Shown here: positions 1 through 9,714 of the stretch, piece by piece
Layout of the letters: the number at the start of each line of letters is the position of its first letter
Numbering within the stretch: position 1 is the first letter of the stretch
Assembly: GCF_009646115.1 (NCBI RefSeq)
Contig: NZ_CP045720.1
Location: forward strand, 3,472,001 to 3,536,000
Length of the DNA: 64,000 bases
DNA from: Pantoea eucalypti
GTDB taxonomy: Bacteria > Pseudomonadota > Gammaproteobacteria > Enterobacterales > Enterobacteriaceae
Direction of reading: 5' to 3'
The notes under the pieces: generated by a model
The model's input: only the letters and a program-made list of their open reading frames with translations
What the model was told of the DNA's origin: nothing
Databases searched by the model: none
Translations under genes and position numbers: made by a program

Positions 1-414
1 CGACTTCGGCTGACCCGGAAGGTTGAGGATCAGCGACTGTTTGCGGATTACCCCAACCTGACGCGACAGAATCGCGGTCGGCACAAACTGCAGGCTGATC
101 TGGCGCATCTGCTCACCAAAACCCGGCATTTCCCGATCGGCAACGGCTAAGGTGGCATCCGGCGTCACATCGCGCCGGGCCGGACCTGTGCCGCCAGTGG
201 TTAATACCAGGTGGCAAAAGCGTTCATCGACCAGCTCGCAGATCGCGTGCTCAATCATCGGCTGCTCGTCAGGCACCAGGCGGGACTCAATCTCAAACGG
301 GCTGCTGAGTGCGCGACTCAGCCAGCTCTCCAGCGCGGGAATCCCCTCATCCTGATAGATGCCGTTCGCGGCGCGATCGGAGACCGAGATCAGGCCAATG
401 CGTAATGTATTCAT
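1..414 (-). CDS. mog: Molybdopterin adenylyltransferase Mog (3' end cut by window edge)
   Basis: MogA adenylylates molybdopterin to give MPT-AMP, the step before molybdate insertion in molybdenum cofactor synthesis in the cytoplasm. The product starts MNTLRIGLISVSDRA and carries the family motif TTGGTGPARRDVTPDAT around residues 71-87 and the segment REMPGFGEQMR. It matches E. coli MogA almost residue for residue up to LNLPGQPKS, where the window ends, so only the extreme C-terminus is missing. The ATG at 414-412 gives the same N-terminus as the E. coli protein. It lies downstream of talB on the same strand, as in E. coli, but a terminator separates them. Seen: sequence and motif. Known: family role. 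Confidence 0.96.
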   Translation of the reverse strand, partial: MNTLRIGLISVSDRAANGIYQDEGIPALESWLSRALSSPFEIESRLVPDEQPMIEHAICELVDERFCHLVLTTGGTGPARRDVTPDATLAVADREMPGFGEQMRQISLQFVPTAILSRQVGVIRKQSLILNLPGQPKS

Positions 415-493
415 GATTAGCTTCGCTGTGATTTACCGCGGTGCGGTGGAGTAAAAGGGGAATAGCAGAGAGGATAATATAAAGTGAAAGGGT

Positions 494-531
494 CGGAAAA
501 GGGAAAACCGTGGCAGCCTGCGCCGCCACGG
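494..531 (-). terminator. Rho-independent terminator after talB
   Basis: A 7-bp perfect stem, CCGTGGC (508-514) with GCCACGG (525-531), is followed on the minus strand by a T-rich stretch (TTTTCCCTTTTCC). It begins 9 bases after the talB stop and should separate talB from mog. Confidence 0.8.
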
Positions 532-539
532 TCAGCCGG

Positions 540-1493
540 TTACAGCAGTTCTGCCAGCATCTTCTCAAGTTTGCCCTGATCAACGGCAAAGTTGCGGATA
601 CCTTCTGCCAGCTTCGCAACGGCCATAGGATCCTGGTTGTGCTGCCACAGGAACTCAGACTCGGTCATGCGGGCCGGACGCGCTTTCACTTCGCCGCTGT
701 AGCTCAGTTTACGCTCCAGGGTGCCTTCGCTCTCTGCCAGCTCTTTCAGCAGCGCAGGAGAAATGGTCAGACGGTCACAGCCAGCCAGCTCGATGATTTC
801 GCCGACGTTACGGAAGCTCGCGCCCATCACCACGGTTTCATAGCCGTGCTGCTTGTAGTAGTTGTAGATTTCAGAAACTGAAACCACGCCTGGATCTTCG
901 TGCGCGGCATACTCTTTCTTATCGGTGTTCGCTTTATACCAGTCGAGGATACGGCCAACAAACGGAGAGATCAGGAACACGCCCGCTTCGGCACAGGCAC
1001 GCGCCTGAGCAAAGGAGAACAGCAGAGTCAGGTTACAGTTGATACCCTCTTTTTCCAGCTGCTCTGCAGCACGGATGCCCTGCCAGGTAGACGCCAGTTT
1101 GATCAGGATGCGGTCATTGCTGATACCAGCATCATTGTAGAGTTTGATCAGGCTGCGGGCTTTCGCGATGCTGCCTTCTGTGTCGTAAGAGAGACGCGCA
1201 TCGACTTCAGTCGAGATGCGGCCTGGGATCAGTTTCAGAATTTCCAGACCAATGTTAACGGCCAGCTTGTCAGAAACCAGCTGCAGCTGCTCTTCTTTGT
1301 TGCTGCTCTGCTCACGCGCCCAGCTAATCGCTTCATCGATCAGTTTACGGTATTCAGGGATTTGTGCGGCGTTGAGAATCAGAGAAGGGTTGGTGGTGGC
1401 GTCTTGTGGCTGATACAGCTTCATGGCTGCAATGTCACCGGTGTCGGCGACTACGGTAGTAAGCTGACGCAGGGAGGTAAGTTTGTCCGTCAT
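540..1493 (-). CDS. talB: Transaldolase B
   Basis: Cytosolic class I transaldolase of the non-oxidative pentose phosphate pathway; it moves a dihydroxyacetone unit from sedoheptulose 7-phosphate to glyceraldehyde 3-phosphate. The 317-residue length is that of E. coli TalB. The Schiff-base lysine is Lys132 in [12 protein letters not shown], and the N-terminal [10 protein letters not shown] motif and the NVGEI and CDRLTISP segments are present. The ATG is preceded by an AAGAGAAAAG ribosome site. The neighbours (mog downstream, yaaA divergent upstream) are the E. coli arrangement without yaaJ. Nothing is odd; the assignment is secure. Confidence 0.98.
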   Translation of the reverse strand: MTDKLTSLRQLTTVVADTGDIAAMKLYQPQDATTNPSLILNAAQIPEYRKLIDEAISWAREQSSNKEEQLQLVSDKLAVNIGLEILKLIPGRISTEVDARLSYDTEGSIAKARSLIKLYNDAGISNDRILIKLASTWQGIRAAEQLEKEGINCNLTLLFSFAQARACAEAGVFLISPFVGRILDWYKANTDKKEYAAHEDPGVVSVSEIYNYYKQHGYETVVMGASFRNVGEIIELAGCDRLTISPALLKELAESEGTLERKLSYSGEVKARPARMTESEFLWQHNQDPMAVAKLAEGIRNFAVDQGKLEKMLAELL

Positions 1494-1701
1494 GTTCTTT
1501 TCTCTTAGTTAACTGTCAGTGTGAAAAAAGCTGTTGCGATAATATCACGCGTCAACGGTGGCGCAAGGTCAGGGAATGCCGTTTACGATAGCGCGAACAA
1601 ATAGGAGTGATTCGTCATTCTTTGCGGCTTTTTTGGTACACTGCGAAGCCTGATAAGCCGCCAATGCCCTGTTAAACCAGGCATTAACCGAGGAAGCAAC
1701 T

Positions 1702-2475
1702 ATGTTGATGGTGATCTCTCCCGCCAAGACGCTGGATTATGAAAGCCCGCTGGCGACAACGCGTTTCACCCAGCCTGCGCTGTTAGAAAAGTCACAACAG
1801 CTGATTGAGATTGCGCGCGATCTGTCACCCGCCAGCATCGCCTCGTTAATGGGCATCAGTGACAAACTGGCGCACCTCAATGCCGATCGCTTTAACAGCT
1901 GGCACCCCGACTTCTCACCTCAGAATGCCCGTCAGGCTATCCTGGCGTTTAAAGGTGATGTCTATACCGGTTTGCAGGCCGGGACCTTCAGCGAACAGGA
2001 TTTCGATTTTGCTCAGCAGCATCTGCGCATGTTGTCGGGCCTGTATGGCGTGCTCCGTCCGCTCGATCTCATGCAGCCTTACCGGCTGGAGATGGGCATT
2101 CGTCTGGCGAATCCGGCGGGTAAAGATCTCTACACCTTCTGGGGCGATCTCATCACTGAAACATTGAATGCCGCACTGGCAGAACAGGGTGATGAGGTGC
2201 TGATCAACCTCGCGTCAGACGAATATTTCAGGGCGGTTAAGCCGAAGAAACTGCAGGCACAGCTGATTAAGCCGGTGTTCCTTGATGAGAAGAATGGCAG
2301 CTATAAAGTCATTAGCTTCTATGCCAAAAAGGCGCGTGGATTGATGAGTCGCTATGTGATTCAGCAGCGTCTGACAACGCCGGAACAGCTTAAGGCGTTT
2401 GATGTGGATGGCTATCGTTTTGATGCGATCAGCAGCAGCGAGAGCGAGCTGGTCTTTAAGCGCGCGGAGCAGTAA
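1702..2475 (+). CDS. yaaA: Peroxide stress protein YaaA (DUF328)
   Basis: YaaA is a DNA-binding protein of the OxyR regulon that lowers free intracellular iron during hydrogen peroxide stress (known for E. coli). The 257-residue product starts [16 protein letters not shown] and has the family blocks [38 protein letters not shown] and INLASDEYF, typical of a full-length member. The start has a good AGGAAG ribosome site. It lies between talB (divergent) and thrC (convergent). The last codons and the stop sit inside the first copy of a 19-bp tandem repeat, so the protein end is unchanged by repeat copy number. No OxyR site was identified upstream. Confidence 0.96.
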   Translation: MLMVISPAKTLDYESPLATTRFTQPALLEKSQQLIEIARDLSPASIASLMGISDKLAHLNADRFNSWHPDFSPQNARQAILAFKGDVYTGLQAGTFSEQDFDFAQQHLRMLSGLYGVLRPLDLMQPYRLEMGIRLANPAGKDLYTFWGDLITETLNAALAEQGDEVLINLASDEYFRAVKPKKLQAQLIKPVFLDEKNGSYKVISFYAKKARGLMSRYVIQQRLTTPEQLKAFDVDGYRFDAISSSESELVFKRAEQ

Positions 2476-2514
2476 CAAGCGCGCGGAGCAGTAACAAGCG
2501 CGCGGAGCAGTAAC
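2458..2514 (+). repeat. Three exact tandem copies of a 19-bp unit at the yaaA 3' end
   Basis: The unit aagcgcgcggagcagtaac occurs at 2458-2476, 2477-2495 and 2496-2514 with no mismatch. Copy one encodes the YaaA C-terminus (KRAEQ and the TAA stop); copies two and three are untranslated. This looks like a recent local slippage duplication. Confidence 0.97.
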
Positions 2515-2540
2515 GCCCACGCACTCTACCTGCCATAAAC

Positions 2541-2564
2541 AGGCTTCCCGCAACCGGGAAGCCT
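2541..2564. terminator. Bidirectional terminator hairpin between yaaA and thrC
   Basis: A 10-bp perfect stem, AGGCTTCCCG and CGGGAAGCCT, with a CAAC loop lies between two convergent genes and 10 bases from the thrC stop. The T tracts are short on both strands. Confidence 0.7.
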
Positions 2565-2573
2565 TTCACCGCA

Positions 2574-3857
2574 TTACTTCAGCAGGAACGCCCGCAGCGA
2601 GGCGAAGTCACCTTTCATCTGATGCGACAGCAGCGGCAGATCGGCGCGCTCTGCTAACTCCGGCGGCAGCGTCAGGGTCTGCTCAAGAATCGCTTCCACG
2701 CTTTCGCGGAATTTCGCCGGATGCGCAGTGCCGAGGAACAGACCGTATTCGCCCTCCTGCAGCTGATCGCGCAGCAGACGCCAGGCGATGGCAGCATGTG
2801 GCTCGGAAACGTAGCCAATTTCCGCCAGTTCACGCATGGCAGCGCGCGTGGTCTCATCAGAAACCGCACCACAGGCGAGATCGGTTAAGCGCCAGGTTTT
2901 ACGGCGGAACAGCTCTTCCACACGCGGCCAGTTGTTAGGCTGGCTGACATCCATGGCGTTCGACAGCGTAGAGACCGTCTGGTTAGGCTGCCACTCGCCG
3001 TTGCCGAGGAAGCGCGGCACCGTATCGTTAGCATTCGTGGCAGCGATAAAGCGTTTGATGGGCAGGCCCAGTGATTTCGCCAGCAGACCGGCCGTCAAAT
3101 CACCAAAGTTGCCGCTCGGCACAGAGACCACCAGCTGATTGCGTTTTTCCTGTGGCAGCTGTGCGACCGCCTCAAAGTAGTAGCAAATCTGCGCCAGCAG
3201 GCGGCTGATGTTGATGGAGTTAGCCGAGTTCAGGCCAATCGCCCGCTTCAGCGCTTCATCATCGAACGCCTGTTTGACCAGCGACTGGCAGGCATCAAAG
3301 TCGCCGTCGATAGCGATGGTTTCAATGTTGCCGCCCAGCGTACAGAAGAGTTTCTCCTGCAGCGGACTGATTTTGCCCTGCGGATAGAGGATCACCACAC
3401 GCACGTTCTTCATGCCGTAGAACGCGTGCGCCACAGCCGCACCGGTATCACCAGAGGTGGCGGTCAGAATCGTGATCTGCTCATCAGAGCCTGAAACATA
3501 CGACAGCATCTGCGCCATAAAACGGCCGCCGAAATCTTTAAATGCCAGCGTCGGGCCGTGAAACAGCTCCAGACAGGCGATATCTTCGCTAACGGCTTTC
3601 ACCGGGGCCGGGAAGGCAAAAGCGGCTTTAACACGCTCCTGCAGCTGCTGGGCCGGAATCTCGTCACCAATGAAAGCCGAGAGGATTTTGCTGCTGCGGC
3701 TGACAAAATCCATCTCCAGCATCGCGTCGATGTCGGTCAGTTCAAACTCTGGCAGTTCCAGCGGAAAGAACAGACCCTGCTGCGACCCCAGACCCTGTTT
3801 CACCGCCTGGGCGAAGCTGACCTGCTCGTTGTGATCCTTAAGATTGTAGAGTTTCAT
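2574..3857 (-). CDS. thrC: Threonine synthase
   Basis: PLP-dependent enzyme converting O-phospho-L-homoserine to L-threonine, the last step of threonine synthesis. The 427-residue product has the PLP lysine Lys107 in the motif HGPTLAFKDFGGRFM and the phosphate-binding TATSGDTGAAV. It is the third structural gene of thrABC: its ATG is 3 bases beyond the thrB stop, so translation is probably coupled. Transcription is under the thrL attenuator upstream of thrA. Length and motifs are as in E. coli. Confidence 0.98.
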   Translation of the reverse strand: MKLYNLKDHNEQVSFAQAVKQGLGSQQGLFFPLELPEFELTDIDAMLEMDFVSRSSKILSAFIGDEIPAQQLQERVKAAFAFPAPVKAVSEDIACLELFHGPTLAFKDFGGRFMAQMLSYVSGSDEQITILTATSGDTGAAVAHAFYGMKNVRVVILYPQGKISPLQEKLFCTLGGNIETIAIDGDFDACQSLVKQAFDDEALKRAIGLNSANSINISRLLAQICYYFEAVAQLPQEKRNQLVVSVPSGNFGDLTAGLLAKSLGLPIKRFIAATNANDTVPRFLGNGEWQPNQTVSTLSNAMDVSQPNNWPRVEELFRRKTWRLTDLACGAVSDETTRAAMRELAEIGYVSEPHAAIAWRLLRDQLQEGEYGLFLGTAHPAKFRESVEAILEQTLTLPPELAERADLPLLSHQMKGDFASLRAFLLK

Positions 3858-3860
3858 GCG

Positions 3861-4790
3861 TTATCCCAATTGTCGTGCGCCAGCCGTGTCGAGACGGCAG
3901 ATATGGACGAAGCCTTCATCATTCTGCAGATAGTGCTGGCTCAGCCAGTCAGCCATCCGCTGTGCCGTTTCCATCTGATTGCAAACGGCGAAAAGTGTCG
4001 GACCAGAGCCTGAGATACCGCACGCCAGTGCGCCAATATCTTTCGCGGCCTGTCGCGCCTCGGCGAAGCCAGGCAGCAGTCGGGTCCGGTAAGGTTCTGC
4101 AATCACATCCTGCATCAGTTTAGCTGCCAGCTGCGGCTGACGCGTATGACAGGCGTGAATGAAGCCGGCCAGCAAACGGCCATGTTTGATACAGTCCTCT
4201 TTGCGGTATTGTGCCGGTAAAATAGCGCGCGCTTCTGCGGTTGAAACTTTGATGCCCGGATAGGCCATCACCCACAGCCAGTCGTCAAAGCCCGGCACCG
4301 CCTGGCTGATGATCTCATTTTCCTGCAGCATCAGCTGAATGCCACCGAGGAAGCAGGGAGCGACATTATCATAATGCACGCTGCCGGAGATCCGCCCTTC
4401 CAGCTCGCCCATCAGCGTCAGCAATGTGCTGTCGCTGAGTGGCTTGCCGCAGAATTCGTTCATCGCCATTAAACCGGCCACTACCGAGCAGGCGCTGGAA
4501 CCCAGACCGGAGCCGATGGGCATATTCTTCTCCAGAGTCATCGCCACCGGGATCGCTTTGCCCACCGTCTCGCAGAAAAGCTGCCAGCACTGATAGACAA
4601 TATTCTCTTTCGGATCGGCGGGCAGCTTGCTGACAAAACGTCCGGCGTTGGTCAGAGAAAACTGCTCAGCTGCTTCCACAGAGACACAGTCACCCAGCAG
4701 GGAGCCATCGACCGGCGACACCGCCGCGCCCAGCACATCGAAGCCGACGCTGACGTTGCCAATCGAGGCCGGTGCGTAAATTTTTACCAT
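3861..4790 (-). CDS. thrB: Homoserine kinase
   Basis: GHMP-family kinase phosphorylating L-homoserine with ATP to O-phosphohomoserine. The 309-residue product starts [26 protein letters not shown]. The glycine/serine-rich ATP loop [16 protein letters not shown] (about residues 88-103) and the C-terminal GISGSGPT motif are present. An in-frame start 21 bases further upstream exists, but it would lie inside thrA; the chosen ATG at 4790 follows the thrA stop by 2 bases and matches the E. coli N-terminus. Middle gene of thrABC. Confidence 0.97.
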   Translation of the reverse strand: MVKIYAPASIGNVSVGFDVLGAAVSPVDGSLLGDCVSVEAAEQFSLTNAGRFVSKLPADPKENIVYQCWQLFCETVGKAIPVAMTLEKNMPIGSGLGSSACSVVAGLMAMNEFCGKPLSDSTLLTLMGELEGRISGSVHYDNVAPCFLGGIQLMLQENEIISQAVPGFDDWLWVMAYPGIKVSTAEARAILPAQYRKEDCIKHGRLLAGFIHACHTRQPQLAAKLMQDVIAEPYRTRLLPGFAEARQAAKDIGALACGISGSGPTLFAVCNQMETAQRMADWLSQHYLQNDEGFVHICRLDTAGARQLG

Positions 4791-4792
4791 GA

Positions 4793-7255
4793 TTAAACTC
4801 CCAACTTCCATGACAGCGTACGCAGCAGATCGGCAAAAACACCGGCCGCTGTGACATCATTTCCTGCACCGTATCCACGCAGCACCAGCGGAATCGGTTG
4901 ATAGTAACGGCTGTAAAACGCCAGGGCATTCTCGCCGTTTTTCACTTTATAGAGCGGATCGTTGCCGTCAACGGCGTCGACCTTCACTTTACAGACGCCA
5001 CCCTCTTCGATCACGCCCACGTAGCGCAGGACTTTGCCCTCATTCTGCGCTTGTGCAACGCGATCGGCAAAGGCGTTATCCAGCTCGGGCAGACGCTGCA
5101 TAAACTGCTCAACATCCTGAATTTCGGTCAGACTGGCGGGCAGCAGCGGCTCGATCTCAATATCACTCATCTCAAGCTGATGACCCGCTTCACGCGCCAG
5201 GATCAGCAGCTTACGCGCCACATCAGTGCCAGCCAGATCGTCACGCGGATCGGGCTCGGTGAAGCCCATCTCACGCGCCATGTTTGTCGCCTGCGAAAGC
5301 GAAACGCCTTCATCCAGCTTGCCGAAGATAAACGACAGTGAGCCAGAGAGGATGCCGGAGAAACGCAGCAGTTCATCACCCGCGTTCATCAGGTTCTGCA
5401 GGTTTTCGATCACCGGCAGTCCGGCACCGACGTTGGTATCGTAAAGGAATTTACGACGCGATTTGGCCGCGGCGGCACGCATCTGCTGATAGTAATTCCA
5501 GGATGACGTGTTGGCCTTTTTGTTCGGCGTCACCACATGGAAGCCTTCGCTGAGGAAGTCAGCATACTGATCGGCAACGGCCTGGCTGGAGGTGCAATCC
5601 ACAATCACCGGATTGAGCAGATGATACTCTTTTACCAGACGGGTCAGACGGCCCAGATTAAAGGGCTCTTTGGCTTCGGCTAATGCCGACTGCCAGTTGC
5701 TTAAATCAATGCCGTGAACGTGGGTTAACAACGCCTGCGAGTTAGCAATACCGCACACACGCAGGTCGATATGTTTTTTCTTCAGCCACGCCTGCTGGCG
5801 ATGCAACTGATCCAGCAGCGCACCACCGACTCCGCCGACACCCACCACGAACACTTCGATCACCTGATCGGTGGCGAACAGCATCTGATGCACCACGCGC
5901 ACGCCGGTGATCACTTCGTCATTGTTCACCACGACCGAGATAGAACGCTCAGAGGAGCCCTGCGCTATCGCCACGATATTGATGTTGGCGCGTGCCAGTG
6001 CCGAGAAAAATTTTGCTGAGATGCCGCGCAGGGTGCGCATGCCATCACCCACTACCGAGATCACCGCCAGGTTTTCAATGATATCCAGCGGATCGAGCAG
6101 CCCATCTTTCAGCTCCAGATAGAACTCCTCTTCCAGCACATGACGCGCCCGCGCCAGCTCGCTCTGCGGCACGCAGAAACTGATGCTGTATTCGGAAGAG
6201 GATTGGGTGATCAGCACGACAGAGATGCCGGTACGCGACATGGCCGCAAAGACTCTGGCCGCCATTCCGACCATCCCTTTCATGCCGGGACCGGAGACGT
6301 TCACCATCGCCATATTATTCAGGTTAGTGATGCCTTTTACCGGGCTTTCATCCGGCTCGCCTTCGGCACCAATCAGGGTGCCGGGTGCCTGTGGATTGGC
6401 GGTATTTTTGATCAGGCAAGGGATCTGGAACTGGGCAATCGGCGCGATGGTGCGGGGATGCAGCACTTTGGCACCGAAGTAGGAGAGCTCCATCGCCTCC
6501 TGATAGGACATCGACTTCAGCAGACGCGCATCCGGCACCTGACGCGGATCGCAGGTATAGACGCCATCTACATCGGTCCAGATTTCACAGCAGTCGGCGC
6601 GCAGACAGGCGGCCAGCACAGCGGCTGAATAGTCTGAACCGTTGCGGCCCAGCACTACCAGCTCGCCACGCTCATTACCGGCCGTAAAACCCGCCATCAG
6701 GATCATGTTTTGTGGTGGAATTTGACTGGCTTCGATGCGGCGGGTCGATTCGGCAATATCAACTGTGGATTCCAGGTAGTGGCCTATTGCCAGCAATTTC
6801 TCCACCGGGTCGATCACGCTGACCTCATGACCGCGTGCCTGCAGCAGCGCTTCCATGATCGCAATCGAGAGTTTTTCTCCGCGACAGATAATCGCCGCGT
6901 TCACGCTGTCCGGGCACTGTCCCAGCAGGCTGATACCGTGCAGAACCTGTTTTAACTGCGCAAACTCAAGGTCAACGCGGGTTTTGAGTCGATCAAACTC
7001 AAAGCCCGGCTGTGCATCAGCCAGTCCCTGCAGCAGCTCGCTGAAAATGCGTTCGGCGTCGCTGATATTCGGCAGAGCGTCCTGACCACTGATGGTTTTT
7101 TCAATCATCGCCACCAGATGGTTAGTGATCTTTGCTGGCGCAGAGAGCACGGTTGCAACCTGTCCTTGTTGCGCATTACTTTCCAGAATGTCAGCGACGC
7201 GAAGAAAACGTTCCGCATTCGCTACCGAGGTCCCGCCGAATTTCAGCACTCGCAT
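4793..7255 (-). CDS. thrA: Bifunctional aspartokinase I / homoserine dehydrogenase I
   Basis: Fusion enzyme catalysing the first and third steps from aspartate towards threonine; the E. coli enzyme is feedback inhibited by threonine. The 820-residue product (full length) begins [17 protein letters not shown], the aspartokinase signature. Two ACT regulatory segments follow at roughly residues 315-460 ([41 protein letters not shown]). The NAD-binding [15 protein letters not shown] begins the dehydrogenase domain near residue 466, and the catalytic-region segment [10 protein letters not shown] is present. The start has an AGGAG ribosome site. First structural gene of the attenuated thrLABC operon. 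Confidence 0.98.
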   Translation of the reverse strand: MRVLKFGGTSVANAERFLRVADILESNAQQGQVATVLSAPAKITNHLVAMIEKTISGQDALPNISDAERIFSELLQGLADAQPGFEFDRLKTRVDLEFAQLKQVLHGISLLGQCPDSVNAAIICRGEKLSIAIMEALLQARGHEVSVIDPVEKLLAIGHYLESTVDIAESTRRIEASQIPPQNMILMAGFTAGNERGELVVLGRNGSDYSAAVLAACLRADCCEIWTDVDGVYTCDPRQVPDARLLKSMSYQEAMELSYFGAKVLHPRTIAPIAQFQIPCLIKNTANPQAPGTLIGAEGEPDESPVKGITNLNNMAMVNVSGPGMKGMVGMAARVFAAMSRTGISVVLITQSSSEYSISFCVPQSELARARHVLEEEFYLELKDGLLDPLDIIENLAVISVVGDGMRTLRGISAKFFSALARANINIVAIAQGSSERSISVVVNNDEVITGVRVVHQMLFATDQVIEVFVVGVGGVGGALLDQLHRQQAWLKKKHIDLRVCGIANSQALLTHVHGIDLSNWQSALAEAKEPFNLGRLTRLVKEYHLLNPVIVDCTSSQAVADQYADFLSEGFHVVTPNKKANTSSWNYYQQMRAAAAKSRRKFLYDTNVGAGLPVIENLQNLMNAGDELLRFSGILSGSLSFIFGKLDEGVSLSQATNMAREMGFTEPDPRDDLAGTDVARKLLILAREAGHQLEMSDIEIEPLLPASLTEIQDVEQFMQRLPELDNAFADRVAQAQNEGKVLRYVGVIEEGGVCKVKVDAVDGNDPLYKVKNGENALAFYSRYYQPIPLVLRGYGAGNDVTAAGVFADLLRTLSWKLGV

Positions 7256-7282
7256 GATATAAACTCTCCTGAATTTAAGCCG

Positions 7283-7320
7283 AAAAAAAAGCCCGCACTG
7301 GTTAGGTGCGGGCTTTTTTT
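7283..7320 (-). terminator. thr operon attenuator terminator
   Basis: On the minus strand GCCCGCAC (7313-7306) pairs with GTGCGGGC (7298-7291) over a 7-nt loop, followed by eight Ts (7290-7283). Flanking A and T runs make it bidirectional in form. The competing antiterminator is directly readable: GGTGCGGGCT at 7350-7341, inside the end of thrL, is a perfect 10-base complement of AGCCCGCACC at 7314-7305, the left half of the terminator. Ribosome stalling at the leader Thr/Ile codons would free this pairing, as in E. coli. Confidence 0.95.
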
Positions 7321-7338
7321 CTGTTTTTCCTGTATGCG

Positions 7339-7407
7339 TCAGCCCGCACCGTTACCTGTGGTAATGGTGGTGGTAATAATTGTGGTGTTCAGGCTGATTT
7401 TACGCAT
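7339..7407 (-). CDS. thrL: thr operon leader peptide
   Basis: A 22-codon leader reads [10 protein letters not shown], then [12 protein letters not shown], then TGA. It contains seven threonine and four isoleucine codons, the control codons for attenuation of thrABC. The C-terminal ITTGNGAG is identical to E. coli ThrL, while the N-terminus differs (RKISLN against KRIS). Its stop lies 19 bases before the attenuator hairpin, the spacing needed for ribosome-coupled attenuation. The ribosome site is weak. The peptide itself has no known function. Confidence 0.95.
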   Translation of the reverse strand: MRKISLNTTIITTTITTGNGAG

Positions 7408-7452
7408 TTAGATTTATTGTCTGTCTGTTTTTGTCTGTCCGTCTTGCGTCCA

Positions 7453-7481
7453 GAAGTAAAGCAAAGCGCACGTTAAGTCAA
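7453..7481 (-). promoter_or_regulatory. Predicted thr operon promoter
   Basis: The minus strand has TTGACT at 7481-7476 and, 17 bases on, TACTTC at 7458-7453 as a modest -10. The predicted start near 7446 leaves about 40 nt before thrL. TTGACT is also the -35 of the E. coli thr promoter. Confidence 0.6.
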
Positions 7482-7595
7482 CCCGATTTGTCCGGTGGAC
7501 AGATTTCAACCACTGCGCACAGCCACCGCTGAAACCGTGAAACGCTATGCGATCGTTTGCCATGCTGAAATCCTCTGCGATCTGTTGCTATAAAA

Positions 7596-8300
7596 TCAGC
7601 TTTTTGCCGAGGATTTATCTGTGAGTTTTTTTTCAATATCGTGCAGCAGACGGTGCAGCATCGCACTGTCGCGCTGTTCCAGCAGACCTACCCGCTGATC
7701 GATCCAGTCTGACAGCTTCTCATCATCACTGACCTCCAGTTGCGCCAGCAGCTGATGGAATCGCTGGCGCAGCGCCTGTAACTGCTGACCATCGGCGGCA
7801 GACGCAACAGGCGCCTCAACCTGATTCAGCGTCGAGAGTTGATAGCAATAGACCATCACCGCCTGACCGAGATTCAGTGAAGGATAGTCATTCGCCATCG
7901 GAATCCCCGTCAGCAGGTCGACCTGTTCCAGCTCTTCATTAGTCAGCCCGCTGTCTTCGCGACCAAATACCAGCGCCATACTGTTGACCCACTGACGCTT
8001 CTCCAGCAGTTGCGTTTCAACCTGTTCTGGTGTGGCGTAGTAACGAAACTTTGCCCGGCTGCGCGCAGTGGTTGCGACAGAAAAATCGATGTCCGCTAAC
8101 GCGTCTGCCAGGGTAGCAAAGGTCTGAATGTTATCAAGAATGTCGCCAGCACCATGTGCCACACGCCGCGCAGCAGGATCCTGCCAGGCGTCGCTGGCCA
8201 CGATGCGCAGCTGGCTGAACCCCATGGTTTTCATGGCACGCGCCGCAGCGCCGATGTTTTCTGGCCGCGCAGGCGAGACGAGAATCAGTGGGAAAAGCAT
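7596..8300 (-). CDS. yjtD: tRNA/rRNA methyltransferase, SpoU/TrmJ family (YjtD/LasT)
   Basis: Predicted SAM-dependent 2'-O-ribose methyltransferase of the SPOUT (TrmH) superfamily, cytoplasmic; its RNA target is not established. The family motifs are in order: RPENIGAAARAMKTMGF (motif 1, near the N-terminus), VFGREDSGLTNEE (motif 2) and YPSLNLGQAVMVYCYQL (motif 3, part of the trefoil knot). I start at ATG 8300 (MLFPLILVSPARP), which aligns with E. coli YjtD; an ATG 11 codons upstream (8333) is possible but adds unconserved residues. It sits beside thrL as in E. coli. Family is certain; substrate is not. Confidence 0.9.
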   Translation of the reverse strand: MLFPLILVSPARPENIGAAARAMKTMGFSQLRIVASDAWQDPAARRVAHGAGDILDNIQTFATLADALADIDFSVATTARSRAKFRYYATPEQVETQLLEKRQWVNSMALVFGREDSGLTNEELEQVDLLTGIPMANDYPSLNLGQAVMVYCYQLSTLNQVEAPVASAADGQQLQALRQRFHQLLAQLEVSDDEKLSDWIDQRVGLLEQRDSAMLHRLLHDIEKKLTDKSSAKS

Positions 8301-8590
8301 ATTTAATCCATTGGTCAATTTATCTAACGTCATATTAACATGGCTCTTAAAGATTCAGGTGCCAGAAGGTAATAAGAAAATTGTGGATTAATGATGTCAA
8401 AACTGGTTAAAACTGATGGCCTGAACCTTTTTATGGGCAGAAGGCGTTTTATTAAAAAAAACGTTATTTATCCATTCAAATTCAATAAGATAAAATGTGA
8501 TTTCCAGCCGGTTCAATTCTGGCCTGCATGAGTTAAAAATGTAACGAAAATGATGCTTTTTGTGAGCTAAACAGGCATTCTGCGAGAAGT

Positions 8591-8619
8591 TTTTCACAAA
8601 AGTGTTAACGTGCTACAAT
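8591..8619 (+). promoter_or_regulatory. Predicted extended -10 promoter upstream of arcA
   Basis: TGCTACAAT at 8611-8619 matches the extended -10 pattern (TGn followed by TACAAT). TTTTCA at 8591-8596 is a weak -35 at 17-bp spacing. Predicted start near 8626, about 280 nt before arcA. Confidence 0.45.
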
Positions 8620-8624
8620 TGCAT

Positions 8625-8638
8625 TTGATATAAGTCAA
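8625..8638. promoter_or_regulatory. FNR-box-like site upstream of arcA
   Basis: TTGATATAAGTCAA matches the FNR consensus TTGAT-N4-ATCAA at nine of ten positions. FNR control of arcA is known in E. coli. Here the site overlaps the start point predicted for the promoter just upstream, so it would serve either repression there or activation of another promoter downstream. Confidence 0.6.
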
Positions 8639-8909
8639 CGAAGCGTTGTTTTTATGCTTATCGGTTGTAGTTGGTGCTGTTAGGTTGCTGTTAATACAGT
8701 TAGGATATGCGCCATTATCATTAACGCCCGGGGCATGCAATTTTCATCCTGACTGGCTGAGCTAATACTGTTGTTGACGTTGATAGATGGCTTATCAAAA
8801 TATGATTTCGTACAACGGTTCTGCGCGGCCCGCCGCTCTCGATGATGGAGAACGCCATACCGCTGTACGCCCTGTTTTCAATTTGTTGGCAAATTTTAGG
8901 TAGCTAAAC

Positions 8910-9626
8910 ATGCAGACCCCGCACATTCTTATCGTTGAAGACGAACTGGTCACGCGTAATACCCTCAAGAGTATTTTTGAGGCGGAAGGTTATGTGGTGT
9001 ATGAGGCGACTGATGGTGCTGAAATGCATCAGGTGCTGACCGACAATGACGTTAACCTGGTCATCATGGACATCAACCTGCCTGGCAAAAACGGTCTGTT
9101 GCTGGCCCGTGAACTGCGTGAGCAGGCCAATGTCGCCCTGATGTTTCTGACCGGCCGTGACAACGAAGTCGATAAAATCCTCGGTCTGGAAATTGGCGCT
9201 GATGATTACATCACCAAACCGTTTAACCCGCGTGAGCTGACTATTCGTGCCCGTAACCTGCTGTCGCGCACCATGAATCTGGCTATGCCAGGGGAAGAGC
9301 GCCGTCAGGTAGAAAGCTATAAATTCAATGGCTGGGAGCTGGATATTAATAGCCGCTCTTTGATCAATCCAAACGGCGAGCAGTATAAACTGCCACGTAG
9401 TGAGTTTCGCGCCATGCTGCACTTCTGCGAAAATCCGGGCAAAATTCAGACCCGTGCCGACCTGCTGAAGAAAATGACCGGCCGCGACCTCAAGCCGCAT
9501 GATCGCACCGTCGATGTCACCATTCGTCGCATCCGTAAGCATTTCGAATCCACGCCGGATACGCCAGAGATCATCGCCACCATTCATGGTGAAGGTTATC
9601 GCTTCTGCGGCGACCTGCACGAGTAA
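8910..9626 (+). CDS. arcA: Aerobic respiration response regulator ArcA
   Basis: OmpR/PhoB-family response regulator that, phosphorylated by ArcB, represses respiratory and TCA genes under low oxygen. The 238-residue product has a receiver domain at residues 5-115 with phospho-acceptor Asp54 (VIMDINLPG) and the conserved ITKPF lysine. A winged helix follows at about 135-235, ending [15 protein letters not shown] and IHGEGYRF. Length and start equal E. coli ArcA. It is monocistronic, with a long upstream region and a strong terminator directly after. ArcB is not in the window. Confidence 0.98.
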   Translation: MQTPHILIVEDELVTRNTLKSIFEAEGYVVYEATDGAEMHQVLTDNDVNLVIMDINLPGKNGLLLARELREQANVALMFLTGRDNEVDKILGLEIGADDYITKPFNPRELTIRARNLLSRTMNLAMPGEERRQVESYKFNGWELDINSRSLINPNGEQYKLPRSEFRAMLHFCENPGKIQTRADLLKKMTGRDLKPHDRTVDVTIRRIRKHFESTPDTPEIIATIHGEGYRFCGDLHE

Positions 9627-9647
9627 GTGCTTGTTTGATGCAGCAAA

Positions 9648-9677
9648 TAAAAAAACGCCTCCTGGGGCGTTTTTTTA
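9648..9677 (+). terminator. Rho-independent terminator after arcA
   Basis: ACGCC and GGCGT form a GC-rich stem flanked by a run of As and followed by seven Ts (AAAAAACGCC, TCCTG, GGGCGTTTTTTT). It lies about 25 bases after the arcA stop and is near-symmetric, so it may also serve creA from the other side. Confidence 0.88.
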
Positions 9678-9714
9678 TGTTCAGTGCCACGGCATTATGA
9701 ATGCCACAACATTA

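Larger units (their letters stand above)
8301..8909. other. 609-bp non-coding region between yjtD and arcA (arcA promoter region)
   Basis: AT-rich DNA with no convincing gene; E. coli also has a long multi-promoter region upstream of arcA. It contains an extended -10 promoter with an FNR-like box, listed separately. An inverted repeat, TTGATA-N7-TATCAA at 8780-8798, is of unknown role. E. coli yjjY has no recognisable counterpart here. Confidence 0.7.

Noticed and set aside
8397..8597. Possible 66-codon gene upstream of arcA on the minus strand
   Set aside because: GTG start without a clear ribosome site, no similarity I recognise (not E. coli YjjY) and AT-rich composition; insufficient support.
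8904..9620. Open frame of 238 codons antisense to arcA
   Set aside because: It mirrors the arcA gene almost exactly and encodes no recognisable protein.
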